From assembly GCA_937983075.1 (NCBI GenBank), contig CALKAQ010000057.1, positions 1-19,038 of the forward strand: a DNA stretch of 19,038 nt. The letters run 5' to 3'. Under the pieces are notes generated by a model. That model was given only the letters and a program-made list of their open reading frames with translations, had not been told where the DNA came from and made no database searches. Of the stretch, positions 7,535 to 14,214 are shown one piece after another. The stretch's first letter is position 1. Every line of letters begins with the position of its first letter. The stretch is from an uncultured bacterium (GTDB lineage Bacteria; Bacillota; Limnochordia; DTU080; JAAYLA01). The translations under genes were made by a program, and so were the position numbers.

Positions 7535-8302
7535 CTCAAGACACAGGAGTGCTCTTTCGGGGTGGTCGTGCACGGGTGTCTGGCGGTCTAATGCCTGCCG
7601 CACCAATGTACCGGTTGCCGCAGGCGGCCAGCGAGCTTAGCCTACTCGGGAACGGGTTTGGAGTTCCAGCCAGCAGCTTGGGGAGCCGGTTCAACGGGTC
7701 GGCTATGAACCAAACGCTGCGGCGCACGTTGCGAGCTGCTATCCGGCGGGCGCCCGCTTTCCAAGCTGGAGCAAGTTATCGCTTTCCAAGGCCATTCCCC
7801 TACGCCATAGGTACACCTCCACCGCGGAACACCGCCCGCGGACGGCTGCGGAGCACGGGATGAGCTGACCCATTATTCCGCGGCGCCGGTGCTTCCACTC
7901 CGGCGCCTTGTCGGATACCCGCCCGGGTTATCGGTATCGACAGGCGACCGGTCAGGAGCTCGTCGCCCTGCGCCGGCCCTGGTCATGCAGCCGGAAGGCG
8001 CCAATAAATTAAGAAGGCATATATTGTTTACCTTTATGTGAAGTTTACCTTCCCTTGCAGGCAGAAAGGGCATACAATTAGGTCAGCCCCATCAACGCTT
8101 TAACGTCGGCCTCGATTGCAGTGAGCAATATCATGTCGCCTGCGGTGAGTCTTGATTCTCCTCAGTTGCGCTGACAGTTATCGGCCAAGGCTTGCCTGTA
8201 AGTCCTAATTTGTAGGGAACAAGCCGATACCAGCCAATCGGCGGTTACGGCCCCGCCTGTCGTACTAGATCGGATCCGGCCCCTGCCGGCCGGCAAATAG
8301 GG
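7535..8302. other. Gene-free interval of 768 bp
   Basis: I find no convincing coding sequence on either strand; the short open frames here have no recognisable content or RBS. Visible structure: the strong GC hairpin at 7882-7907 (listed separately); the 9-bp direct repeat GTTTACCTT at 8026-8034 and 8043-8051 in an AT-rich patch; TACAAT at 8072-8077, which could be a -10 box; and a bulged hairpin near 8180-8226, where ATCGG...CTTG pairs with CAAGCCGAT around TAAGTCC (8199-8205). That last heptamer matches half of the dyad in elements A and B, but the other half is missing. It could be an untranslated leader for the lipoprotein gene or the residue of a decayed gene. Confidence 0.5.
7882..7907. 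terminator. GC-rich hairpin downstream of the SLH protease
   Basis: GGCGCCGG (7882-7889) and CCGGCGCC (7900-7907) form a perfect 8-bp stem with a 10-nt loop. There is no T-run on either side, so it would be a weak intrinsic terminator or an mRNA-stabilising end. It lies about 350 bp beyond the stop codon. Confidence 0.35.
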
Positions 8303-9022
8303 GTGGGTATCATTCGCCATCGTGCGCACACGAGTCTTATCAGCCTGATGTTAACTTTGGTGCTGGTCCTCACGGCCTGCAGCAGGGGCACGCCGTCCAG
8401 CGATGATGCACTGGGCGTGGTCAACGCGCCAGGTGTCGAACCTTTCCCCACTGATCCGGCTTTGACCGATCCGGACCCTGATGCCAGACATCACCCTGAG
8501 CAGGAACGCGGAACGGACGTACCCCGGTCGCCGCCGCGCCCGGCTCGTGCCGAGCTGACCGTCCATGCCGAACAGGTGGAGGTTACCCTGCCTTTCGTGC
8601 TAATCCAGGCGCCTGAGCTGGGTTTTTCCACCTATGTGTTTGAGGAGTTTAAGGTCGAAAGCACCGGCAGCTCGCCGTCTGGCCTTCGGGTCAGCGACCC
8701 CCGCCGGACCACCTTCATCGAGGTGACGGCGTTCCCCGGCGGTACGACGGAAGAGGCGGCGCTGGTCGCCCTACACGAAATCGCATCCGACGGTGACGCC
8801 CTGGTCCAACCCGGCGTACCTGTGCGGCCGTGGGCGATCGACTCGGTGCTGATAGACCACGGCGGCCATGCTGAGGTATACCATCTGCTGGAACACGCCG
8901 GCCGCTACCTGCTGCTGCGGCAACACTTTGCCTGGGCTGACGCCGAGAGATTTGCACCGGTGCTAGAAGGCTTCCTGAACGAATGGATCTGGGATGATGG
9001 CGAATACCTGGTGCCCCGCTAG
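8303..9022 (+). CDS. Putative lipoprotein of unknown function
   Basis: A 239-aa protein that I cannot assign to a named family. The N-terminus is a lipoprotein signal: a basic stretch (RHRAH), a hydrophobic core, and the lipobox LTAC with the acylated cysteine at C26. A disordered linker rich in P, D and R follows (about 27-85, including FPTDPALTDPDPDARHHPEQERG), typical of a tether between membrane and wall. Residues about 90-239 look like a compact alpha/beta domain (VTLPFVLIQAPELGFSTYVFEEFKVE ... HAEVYHLLEHAGRYLLLRQHFAWAD), probably extracellular. The start GTG 8303 keeps the basic n-region; ATG 8348 would leave a signal without positive charge. The RBS is poor (AGGGG directly adjoining), so the start is uncertain. 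It is flanked by non-coding DNA and lies within the segment bounded by elements A and B. Confidence 0.7.
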   Translation: MGIIRHRAHTSLISLMLTLVLVLTACSRGTPSSDDALGVVNAPGVEPFPTDPALTDPDPDARHHPEQERGTDVPRSPPRPARAELTVHAEQVEVTLPFVLIQAPELGFSTYVFEEFKVESTGSSPSGLRVSDPRRTTFIEVTAFPGGTTEEAALVALHEIASDGDALVQPGVPVRPWAIDSVLIDHGGHAEVYHLLEHAGRYLLLRQHFAWADAERFAPVLEGFLNEWIWDDGEYLVPR

Positions 9023-9358
9023 AGCGGAGGGTGCCCGGTCCAAGTGGATGCCGTCTTGATCGGACCGCTGTCCGGGCTGAATCACGGCGGCGTCCAGCGG
9101 CTTCGCCGTGTTGGCGATCTTGCTGGGGCGCGGTAGCGGTTTCGGATATGGGCCTAGCTAGATGGTAGCGGTGGTCGTCCGGCGGGGGAGAGGCCAATGC
9201 CCGCAGCGTCGGTGAATAGAGCGTTCCTGGTCACCAGCCCGCCGGCGGCCTTTTCGGCTGCTAAGGCTGTCGAATTGGTCCGAATTGAGTCCACATTTTC
9301 TGGCCCATGGCCTCATCCGACATGGTGGGACCGTCTCTAGCGGGTTTAGAAACTGTGT
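9023..9358. other. Non-coding interval after the lipoprotein gene
   Basis: I see no gene in this 336-bp stretch. A hairpin at 9083-9110 (CACGGCG paired with CGCCGTG, 14-nt loop) could mark the 3' end of the lipoprotein transcript, although no T-run follows. The rest has no structure I can support up to the start of element B at 9359. Confidence 0.5.
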
Positions 9359-9565
9359 TAAGTACCATTTGGGGACTAAAAACGCGGTTTTTGGGGTCGG
9401 GGTGTGAAATTAAGTCCCCTCAAGGGACTAATATCCCCGCAAGTTTCCGATAATTCATGTATTATGTCAACAGATTCGGTTGATAAGGGTCAAAATGGGA
9501 CTTAATTTCCGGTCGGGGGATCAATTCCCAGGGATAAGTCCCTTTTCGGGACTTATCCCTGGCCA
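9359..9565. repeat. Symmetric four-dyad element, copy B
   Basis: The second copy of the element at 3731, in the same orientation. The dyads are U1 9359-9379 (TAAGTACC/GGGACTAA), U2 9411-9431 (TAAGTCCC/GGGACTAA), U3 9484-9504 (TAAGGGTC/GGGACTTA) and U4 9535-9555 (TAAGTCCC/GGGACTTA). The starts are 52, 73 and 51 bp apart. The central ATAAT-N6-ATTAT lies at 9450-9465, centred on the array. U4 is extended into a perfect 15-bp inverted repeat with a 5-nt loop TTTTC (9528-9562). Blocks shared with copy A beyond the dyads include CGCGGTTTT, GATAATTC, ATTATGT and TTAATTTCCGG. Unlike copy A it is not upstream of an intact gene: it sits between the lipoprotein gene and the 3' end of a decayed gene on the other strand. 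Confidence 0.8.
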
Positions 9566-9598
9566 CGGCTCCACGCCAGCTACGGCCGATGGACCATT

Positions 9599-10332
9599 CT
9601 ATCCTCGGGCGCCTACTGCCATGACGGCACCATAATAGCTGGCCTTGAAGGTGGCGCGGTCGACCCTACCTTGGTAGACGTTCTCCCACGTCCAGACTTT
9701 GATGTAAACCCCGTCATCGCTGGTCTCCGTGATCTCGTCCATCAGAACGACGAAGTGGTTGGGAAACGCGCTGCGGATGAAACCGCTGGACTTCTTCTTG
9801 CCCTGGGTGACGTCCAGCTGCTTGAGGATGTGCGCGTTGATCAGGAGCACGATGTCGCGGGAGGGACTGGGCTTCAGTCCCAGGGCGTGGCTCAGTCCTT
9901 TATTGAGGAAGAAGTTCCCCTCGTCCCGAATCGTGGCGTAAAGGTTGGTGGCCTCCAGCCATTCGGCCACTTCGCCTGGCGTCGTAGCCGCCGAGAAGCT
10001 TTCCTCCGGCGTACCGTCGAGCTTAAACCAGAAGTTCTTGGCGTCCCGTAGTGAACCCGTGATCATCCATTCGGCCTCTGGTGCTAACTCGTTGTTGTTT
10101 CTGGCCTTAATGTGATCGTAATCCTTAGCGATGAGAAAGTTGCTCCTCGGCTAACAACGTAGCCGATAATCTCCGCTTTGCCGGTGAAATACAGGTCACA
10201 GGCGAACTTGGCGACCGCCAGCGGACCCCGGGCGAGCCAGATGCGCAGGAATGCTGCCGGCCCGCACAGGTTCAGGCCGTTCTGGTCAACCAGGTTCGGA
10301 TCGTTGATCAGTTCCTCCAAGCGATCGAACAT
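9599..10332 (-). pseudogene. Frameshifted cysteine-peptidase-like protein
   Basis: Two adjacent open frames on the minus strand together read as one protein. The first (10332 to about 10145) begins MFDRLEELINDPNLVDQNGL and contains LNLCGPAAF, a Cys-Gly-Pro-Ala motif like the catalytic cysteine of papain-like/C39-like peptidases (C23). It then runs out of frame to a stop at 10084. In the neighbouring frame the sequence continues SNFLIAKDYDHIKARNNN and on into the second ORF, which ends at 9599. The second part contains PNHFVVLMDEI and YIKVWTWENVY, suitable for the catalytic histidine and a following beta strand. One net base in the GGAGCA stretch near 10141-10150 restores a single frame of about 243 codons. 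The ATG at 10330-10332 has an AGGG-containing RBS. I infer inactivation, or a sequencing error. The exact family and substrate are unknown. Confidence 0.65.
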
Positions 10333-10357
10333 CCGATCCCTGTTGAACTGCCAGGGG

Positions 10358-10929
10358 CTAGGGCGGGTATCCGCCCGCTGGCAAGGCGGTCAAGGCATTG
10401 CGCTGGTTCTCCGTGAGGCCTTTGATATCTCGGAAGACGCCGCCGCTCCCGAGCAGTTGCAACGCCGCTGCCAGCCCGGTTGGGTCCGGTGTGGCCGGCG
10501 CATTTTGCAGGTTGATGTTCGGTGCCGAGAACGGTGTGGGTGTGACGTCCGGTGGTTCTGCCCGTCCGGTGCCGGTATCTAGCCCAACACCGCCTCCGCG
10601 AAGACCGCTCGAGTCGGAACACTAACGCGCATGGGCTGGAGCGGTGCCCTGGTGCTGCTCAGGTAATCCTGCAACTGCTCCTGATCGATCGGATCCCGGG
10701 GGCGGGCGATGGTAAGCTCGATCCGCAGCTCACCGTCCAGGAATTGCCGGTTATCCTGGGCGTAGCTGCCGGATGGGAGATCGCTGCCCACATAGTTCAG
10801 GCGGATCCGTTCCAAGGCGTCGAAGCCCGCAGTAATCGAGGGTCCCGTAGGTACCGCTGCAACGGACCGCGCCAGCGTAGCGCTTTGGCCGCGTCGTTGT
10901 GGCAGCTGCTTATTTTTGCATTGGTTCCT
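10358..10929 (-). pseudogene. Truncated and frame-broken remnant of a larger protein
   Basis: On the minus strand, one frame is open from 10929 down to a TAG at 10579. It reads as normal protein: RRGQSATLARSVAAVPTG, TAGFDALERIRLNYVG, DNRQFLDGELRIELTIARP, VSVPTRAVFAEAVLG. A different frame then continues without a start codon, from about 10585 to a TAG at 10358, and is equally protein-like: EPPDVTPTPFSAPNINLQNA, PDPTGLAAALQLLGSGGVF. The frame switch near 10580 probably marks a small deletion. The N-terminus is missing: upstream of 10929 the frame is closed, and the promoter of the transport cassette begins at 10968. It lies 25 bp before the cysteine-peptidase-like pseudogene on the same strand, so the two probably formed an operon. 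I do not know its family by name. Confidence 0.6.
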
Positions 10930-10967
10930 TCACGGCCCATTGGACGGCACTGGCCCGCGCCTTCGGG

Positions 10968-10996
10968 TTGAATCATCGGGCGCATTCTGATACAGT
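10968..10996 (+). promoter_or_regulatory. Sigma-A-type promoter of the osmoprotectant transport operon
   Basis: TTGAAT (10968-10973), a 17-bp spacer and TACAGT (10991-10996). The spacer ends in TGA, so the -10 is of the extended TGn type. Both hexamers match consensus at 4 of 6 positions. Initiation near 11003 would start the RNA at the edge of the riboswitch aptamer. Confidence 0.6.
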
Positions 10997-11002
10997 GAAA
11001 AC

Positions 11003-11161
11003 GTGCTTAATTCCCGGAATGAAAGCCAGAAAACGAGGAAACCATATTGGGGCGAATCGGGGTTTCGGAATGTCGCGTTCGCATTATTTTCGCGTCCGAC
11101 ATCCCGTAGTGAGACATCTTTTCCGAGCCCGTCAGCTAACCTCGTCGGCAATAGATGGGTC
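11003..11161 (+). promoter_or_regulatory. ydaO/yuaA-type c-di-AMP riboswitch
   Basis: The leader carries the hallmark conserved segments of the ydaO-yuaA class in the right order: a 5' purine-rich block (GAATGAAAGCC ... CGAGGAAACCA), GGGGCGAATC (11049-11058), and the highly conserved 3' block CCCGTCAGCTAACCTCGT (11128-11145) followed by GGC. A variable hairpin (ATGTCG/CGACAT) lies between the last two. This class binds cyclic di-AMP and usually turns genes off when the ligand is high; its known targets include osmolyte and potassium transporters, which fits the genes downstream. I did not resolve the closing P1 helix by eye. GATGGGTC (11154-11161), just after the aptamer, can pair with GGCCCATC (11211-11218), the 5' arm of the terminator, giving a plausible antiterminator. 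Confidence 0.82.
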
Positions 11162-11206
11162 ATTTTATATTTTTCCTCAACTGATGTTTATTGAATCCCA
11201 CTCTTA

Positions 11207-11232
11207 AGAGGGCCCATCGAGGGTCCTTTTTT
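11207..11232 (+). terminator. Attenuator terminator of the riboswitch
   Basis: AAGAGGGCCC pairs with GGGTCCTTTT around the loop ATCGA (11216-11220), giving 10 bp with two G-U pairs, and ends in a run of six T. It lies about 75 bp before the opuCA start with no gene upstream on this strand, so it is best read as the expression platform of the riboswitch rather than the end of a transcription unit. Confidence 0.75.
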
Positions 11233-11306
11233 CCCCTTGCATCTGTTGTCGGCCGAATCGCCCTGATTGCCCCTGGACATCCAATCCAAACGGCAAGGAG
11301 GTTGTT

Positions 11307-12443
11307 ATGCTTCGCTTCGAAAACGTCGGCAAAACCTATCCGAACGGTTTTCAGGCGGTCAAGTCCTTGAGTTTCGAAATCGAACGGGGAGAATTCGTCG
11401 TGCTGATCGGTCCGAGCGGCTGCGGCAAGACCACAACGCTGAAAATGATTAACCGGTTGATTCCCCATACGGAAGGGACTATCACCATCGAAGGCCGTGA
11501 CATTGCCAAGGAAGACCCTGTGGCGCTGCGCCGCAACATCGGCTACGTCATTCAGCAGATCGGGCTTTTCCCCCATTACACCGTGGAGGAAAATATTGCC
11601 CTGCTGCCCACGCTGAAAGGATGGAGCCGGGAAAAAAAGGAACAGCGGGTGGAAGAACTGCTTCATATGGTCGGGCTCGATCCCGCCCAGTTCGCCAAGC
11701 GCTATCCTAAGGAGCTTTCCGGGGGGCAGCAGCAAAGGGTGGGAGTGGCGCGTGCGTTGGCGGCCGATCCGGACATCGTTCTGATGGACGAACCGTTCGG
11801 AGCGCTGGATCCCATCACACGGGAACAGCTCCAGGACGAGTTGCTTTCGCTGCAGCGGAAAGTCAAGAAGACGATCGTATTTGTCACCCACGACATGGAC
11901 GAAGCGCTGAAAATGGGGGACCGCATCGCCGTCATGAAAGACGGCATGCTCCTTCAGTTCGACACGCCCGACAAATTGCTGATGGAGCCTGCTCACGGCT
12001 TTGTGGAACAATTCATCGGGAAAAAGAGAATTTATCAGAACCCCGCCTTCATTCCCGTGGCTGACGTGATGCGGGACAACCCCGCGACGGTGCTGGCGTC
12101 CCGCTCTCCGGCCCGGGCGCTCACGCTGATGCGGCAGCGCAGAACGGATACGCTATTGGTCGTGGATGATAACGAACAGCTGATCGGCATCGTGACCGCA
12201 TACGACCTGCAAGCCAGGATGGAGGATATTGCATCGGTGTCGGAGATTGCGGTTTCCGTGGAAACGGTGCTGGATCTGTCGGCCACGGCAAAGGATGCGC
12301 TGGCTGCCATCGAACAGGCAAGGTACGGTATCGTTCCCGTCGTCGGAGCCGGCGGCAAGATTGCGGGCGTCGTGACGAAGGGCAGCTTGCTCACGATGTT
12401 CTCCAGGTACTGGGCGGATAGTGGGAGTGAATCGACTTCATGA
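11307..12443 (+). CDS. opuCA: Osmoprotectant ABC transporter ATP-binding subunit with CBS domains (OpuCA-like)
   Basis: A 378-aa ATPase that powers uptake of quaternary ammonium osmoprotectants (glycine betaine, carnitine or choline type). The N-terminal nucleotide-binding domain (about 1-240) has Walker A GPSGCGKTT (35-43), a Q-loop in VIQQIGLFPHY, signature LSGGQQQR (137-144), Walker B IVLMDE (157-162), D-loop and H-loop (VTHDMDEA). Residues about 250-370 form a tandem CBS pair, characteristic of OpuCA/OpuBA and thought to sense osmotic or ionic state or nucleotides, c-di-AMP being known to bind such domains in some relatives. The RBS AAGGAGG (11295-11301) lies 5 nt before ATG. The stop overlaps the permease start (ATGA), so the two are coupled. 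The operon is preceded by the ydaO riboswitch, implying control by c-di-AMP. Confidence 0.93.
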   Translation: MLRFENVGKTYPNGFQAVKSLSFEIERGEFVVLIGPSGCGKTTTLKMINRLIPHTEGTITIEGRDIAKEDPVALRRNIGYVIQQIGLFPHYTVEENIALLPTLKGWSREKKEQRVEELLHMVGLDPAQFAKRYPKELSGGQQQRVGVARALAADPDIVLMDEPFGALDPITREQLQDELLSLQRKVKKTIVFVTHDMDEALKMGDRIAVMKDGMLLQFDTPDKLLMEPAHGFVEQFIGKKRIYQNPAFIPVADVMRDNPATVLASRSPARALTLMRQRRTDTLLVVDDNEQLIGIVTAYDLQARMEDIASVSEIAVSVETVLDLSATAKDALAAIEQARYGIVPVVGAGGKIAGVVTKGSLLTMFSRYWADSGSESTS

Positions 12444-13093
12444 ATACAACATTGTGGGAACAACTGATCCGGCAACTCGGCGTGCGCTGGCAGGATTTGC
12501 TCGTTGCAACCGGGCAACACATCCAGTTGGTATGCTTCTCCATGATCATCGCCATCGCCGTGGGCGTCCCCCTAGGCGTGCTGATCACCCGTGTCGCGGC
12601 GTTGCGGAACGGCGTGCTCGGCGCCGCCGGCGTCCTGCAGACCATTCCGAGCCTCGCCCTGCTCGGATTCATGATCCCGCTGCTCGGCATCGGTACTACG
12701 ACCGCTGTGGCGGCACTTTTCCTTTATTCCCTGCTCCCCATTATCCGCAACACCTATACCGGAATTCGGGATGTGGACAAATCGATCCTGGAGGCTGCCA
12801 GGGGAATGGGAATGACGGATTGGCAAGTCCTATTGAAAGTGGAATTGCCTCTTGCTCTTTCCGTCATCATGGCCGGCATCCGCACCGCCACAGTCATCAA
12901 CGTGGGCACGGCGACGCTGGCCGCATTTATCGGCGCAGGGGGGCTCGGGGATTTCATTTTCCTCGGCATTGCCCGCAGCATCGACGCCCTGGTGCTCATC
13001 GGCGCGATCCCCGCCGCGCTGTTGGCGCTGCTTTTCGATTTCGTGCTCGGACTTTTGGAACGCTGGTCCGTTCCGCGGGGACTAAAAATTTGA
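12440..13093 (+). CDS. opuCB: Osmoprotectant ABC transporter permease (OpuCB-like)
   Basis: A 217-aa inner-membrane permease of the binding-protein-dependent type with about six hydrophobic segments. The EAA loop that docks on the ATPase is clear: LEAARGMGMTDWQVLLKVELPLALSVI, followed by the conserved GIRTATVINVGTATLAAFIGAGGLG typical of OpuC/ProW permeases. The start ATG overlaps the opuCA stop by 4 bp. OpuC systems often have two permease genes (OpuCB and OpuCD). Here only one is present before the operon terminator, so it would act as a homodimer, unless a partner is encoded elsewhere. Confidence 0.92.
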   Translation: MNTTLWEQLIRQLGVRWQDLLVATGQHIQLVCFSMIIAIAVGVPLGVLITRVAALRNGVLGAAGVLQTIPSLALLGFMIPLLGIGTTTAVAALFLYSLLPIIRNTYTGIRDVDKSILEAARGMGMTDWQVLLKVELPLALSVIMAGIRTATVINVGTATLAAFIGAGGLGDFIFLGIARSIDALVLIGAIPAALLALLFDFVLGLLERWSVPRGLKI

Positions 13094-13108
13094 TTCTTGG
13101 GAGGTTCG

Positions 13109-14014
13109 ATGAAAATGAAACGAATGCACGCGACGCTTTTGATCATCGCTGCCGCGCTGCTGCTCTCCGCTTGCGGCGCTGGCTCGGGGACCGGAGGCGG
13201 CAAGGATACCATTACGATCGGTTCCAAGAACTTTACGGAAAATATTATCCTTGCGCATATGATGGCCGACCTCATCGAGGCGAGGACCGGTCTGAACGTG
13301 GACCGGAAAGTCAATCTGGGCGGGTCCAACGTCGCGTGGAAAGCGCTGTTGAACAACGAGATTCAGTTGTATCCGGATTACACGGGGACGATCGTTGCCA
13401 ATTACTACCAGGAAGAGACGGGGACTTCCGGCGAAACGCTGGATAAGGCGAGGGAACTGCTCAAGCAGGACAACCTGACATTCACCGACCCTTTCGGTTT
13501 CAACAATACCTATACGCTGGCGGTGAAGAAGGAAACGGCGGAAAAGTACGGGCTTAAAACGTTCAGCGATTTGGCCAAGGTTGCCGAAGAACTGATTCTG
13601 GGATGCGAATTCGAGTTTCTCGACCGCCCCGACGGCTTGCCGGGCCTGAAGGAGACGTACGGCATGAACTTCAAGAATGCGGTCGGCATGGACCACGGCA
13701 TCATGTACCGTTCTTTGGTCGAAGGCGAAGTGGACGTCATCGACGCTTTTGCGACCGACGGCCAGATCAAGGTGCACGGATTGGTGATTCTCGAAGACGA
13801 CAAATCCTTCTTCCCACCTTACGACGCGGGGGCGCTCGTCCGCAACGACATCCTGGAGAAATATCCGGAGATTGAAAGCGCGTTGAACGAACTGGGCGGA
13901 GTCATGAGCGAATCCGACATGCAGGCGCTCAACGCGAAAGTGGACGAAGAGGGGCTCAAGGCCGAGGTTGTCGCGCGCGAATTTTTGGCCGAAAAGGGAT
14001 TGATCGAGCGATAA
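13109..14014 (+). CDS. opuCC: Osmoprotectant-binding lipoprotein (OpuCC-like)
   Basis: A 301-aa extracellular solute receptor of the OpuC/OsmX type. A lipoprotein signal with lipobox LLSACG gives lipidation at C22. The mature part starts with TITIGSKNFTENIILAHMMADLIE, the SKNFTEN motif being a hallmark of this family, and continues with LNNEIQLYPDYTGT and VEGEVDVIDAFATDGQI, both conserved around the ligand pocket. I use ATG 13109, with GGGAGG at 13099-13104, rather than the TTG 12 nt upstream, which would overlap the RBS. It follows the permease by 15 bp and is the last gene before a strong terminator. The precise ligand (glycine betaine, carnitine or choline) cannot be read from sequence by eye. 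Confidence 0.92.
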   Translation: MKMKRMHATLLIIAAALLLSACGAGSGTGGGKDTITIGSKNFTENIILAHMMADLIEARTGLNVDRKVNLGGSNVAWKALLNNEIQLYPDYTGTIVANYYQEETGTSGETLDKARELLKQDNLTFTDPFGFNNTYTLAVKKETAEKYGLKTFSDLAKVAEELILGCEFEFLDRPDGLPGLKETYGMNFKNAVGMDHGIMYRSLVEGEVDVIDAFATDGQIKVHGLVILEDDKSFFPPYDAGALVRNDILEKYPEIESALNELGGVMSESDMQALNAKVDEEGLKAEVVAREFLAEKGLIER

Positions 14015-14020
14015 TGCGGA

Positions 14021-14054
14021 AAACGCCCGTCGGTGTTGCGACGGGCGTTTTTTT
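14021..14054 (+). terminator. Intrinsic terminator of the opuC operon
   Basis: AACGCCCGTC (14022-14031), 8-nt loop GGTGTTGC, GACGGGCGTT (14040-14049), with seven T at 14048-14054. It is a perfect 10-bp stem starting 7 bp after the opuCC stop. A separate short palindrome (GGTGGG/CCCACC, 14056-14075) follows. Confidence 0.92.
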
Positions 14055-14141
14055 GGGTGGGAACCGGTACCCACCTTGGACCGGACGTGCGCCGGCTGGA
14101 CTGGGATGACTGTGGCAACGCGATTATTGACTTCCGCGGAA

Positions 14142-14181
14142 AACCGGGCAGCCCTTCATTCCAGCCAAAGGCTGCCCGGTT
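14142..14181 (-). terminator. Hairpin terminator of the oxidoreductase gene
   Basis: AACCGGGCAGCC (14142-14153) and GGCTGCCCGGTT (14170-14181) form a perfect 12-bp stem with a 16-nt loop. On the minus strand it is followed by TTTTCC when read through the stem end, a short T-run. It lies 34 bp after the minus-strand stop at 14215, so it most likely ends that transcript. Confidence 0.6.
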
Positions 14182-14214
14182 CATGGCTTGAACACGACGC
14201 CGTCAAGTGCCGCC

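Noticed and set aside
7393..7863. A 156-codon plus-strand open frame covering the end of the SLH gene and the region after it
   Set aside because: Its first third is a shadow of the SLH domains in another frame, and the remainder has no family resemblance, RBS or plausible composition.
8199..8219. TAAGTCC followed by GGGAAC, a possible fifth copy of the dyad
   Set aside because: Only the left arm matches; the right half is not GGGACTTA and there are no phased neighbours. Mentioned only as part of the gene-free interval.
8715..9197. A 160-codon minus-strand open frame opposite the lipoprotein gene
   Set aside because: Arg/Pro/Ser/Gly-rich shadow typical of GC-rich antisense frames; the plus-strand gene has a clear lipoprotein signal and a protein-like sequence.
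3731..9565. CRISPR array suggested by repeated GGGACTTA motifs
   Set aside because: The repeats are dyads of 21 bp at unequal spacing (52, 73, 52) with conserved intervals between copies, not identical direct repeats with unique spacers, and there are no cas genes.
11160..12011. A 283-codon minus-strand open frame opposite opuCA
   Set aside because: It is antisense to an ABC ATPase with every motif intact, and it also overlaps the riboswitch terminator. The translated product has no recognisable domain.
13079..13086. GGGACTAA, a single match to the half-site of the dyad element
   Set aside because: It lies at the 3' end of the permease coding sequence, with no matching TAAGTCCC arm and no other sites at 52 or 73 bp. 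Chance match.
13082..14074. A 330-codon minus-strand open frame opposite the binding protein
   Set aside because: Exact antisense shadow of opuCC; it would start inside the operon terminator and has no RBS.
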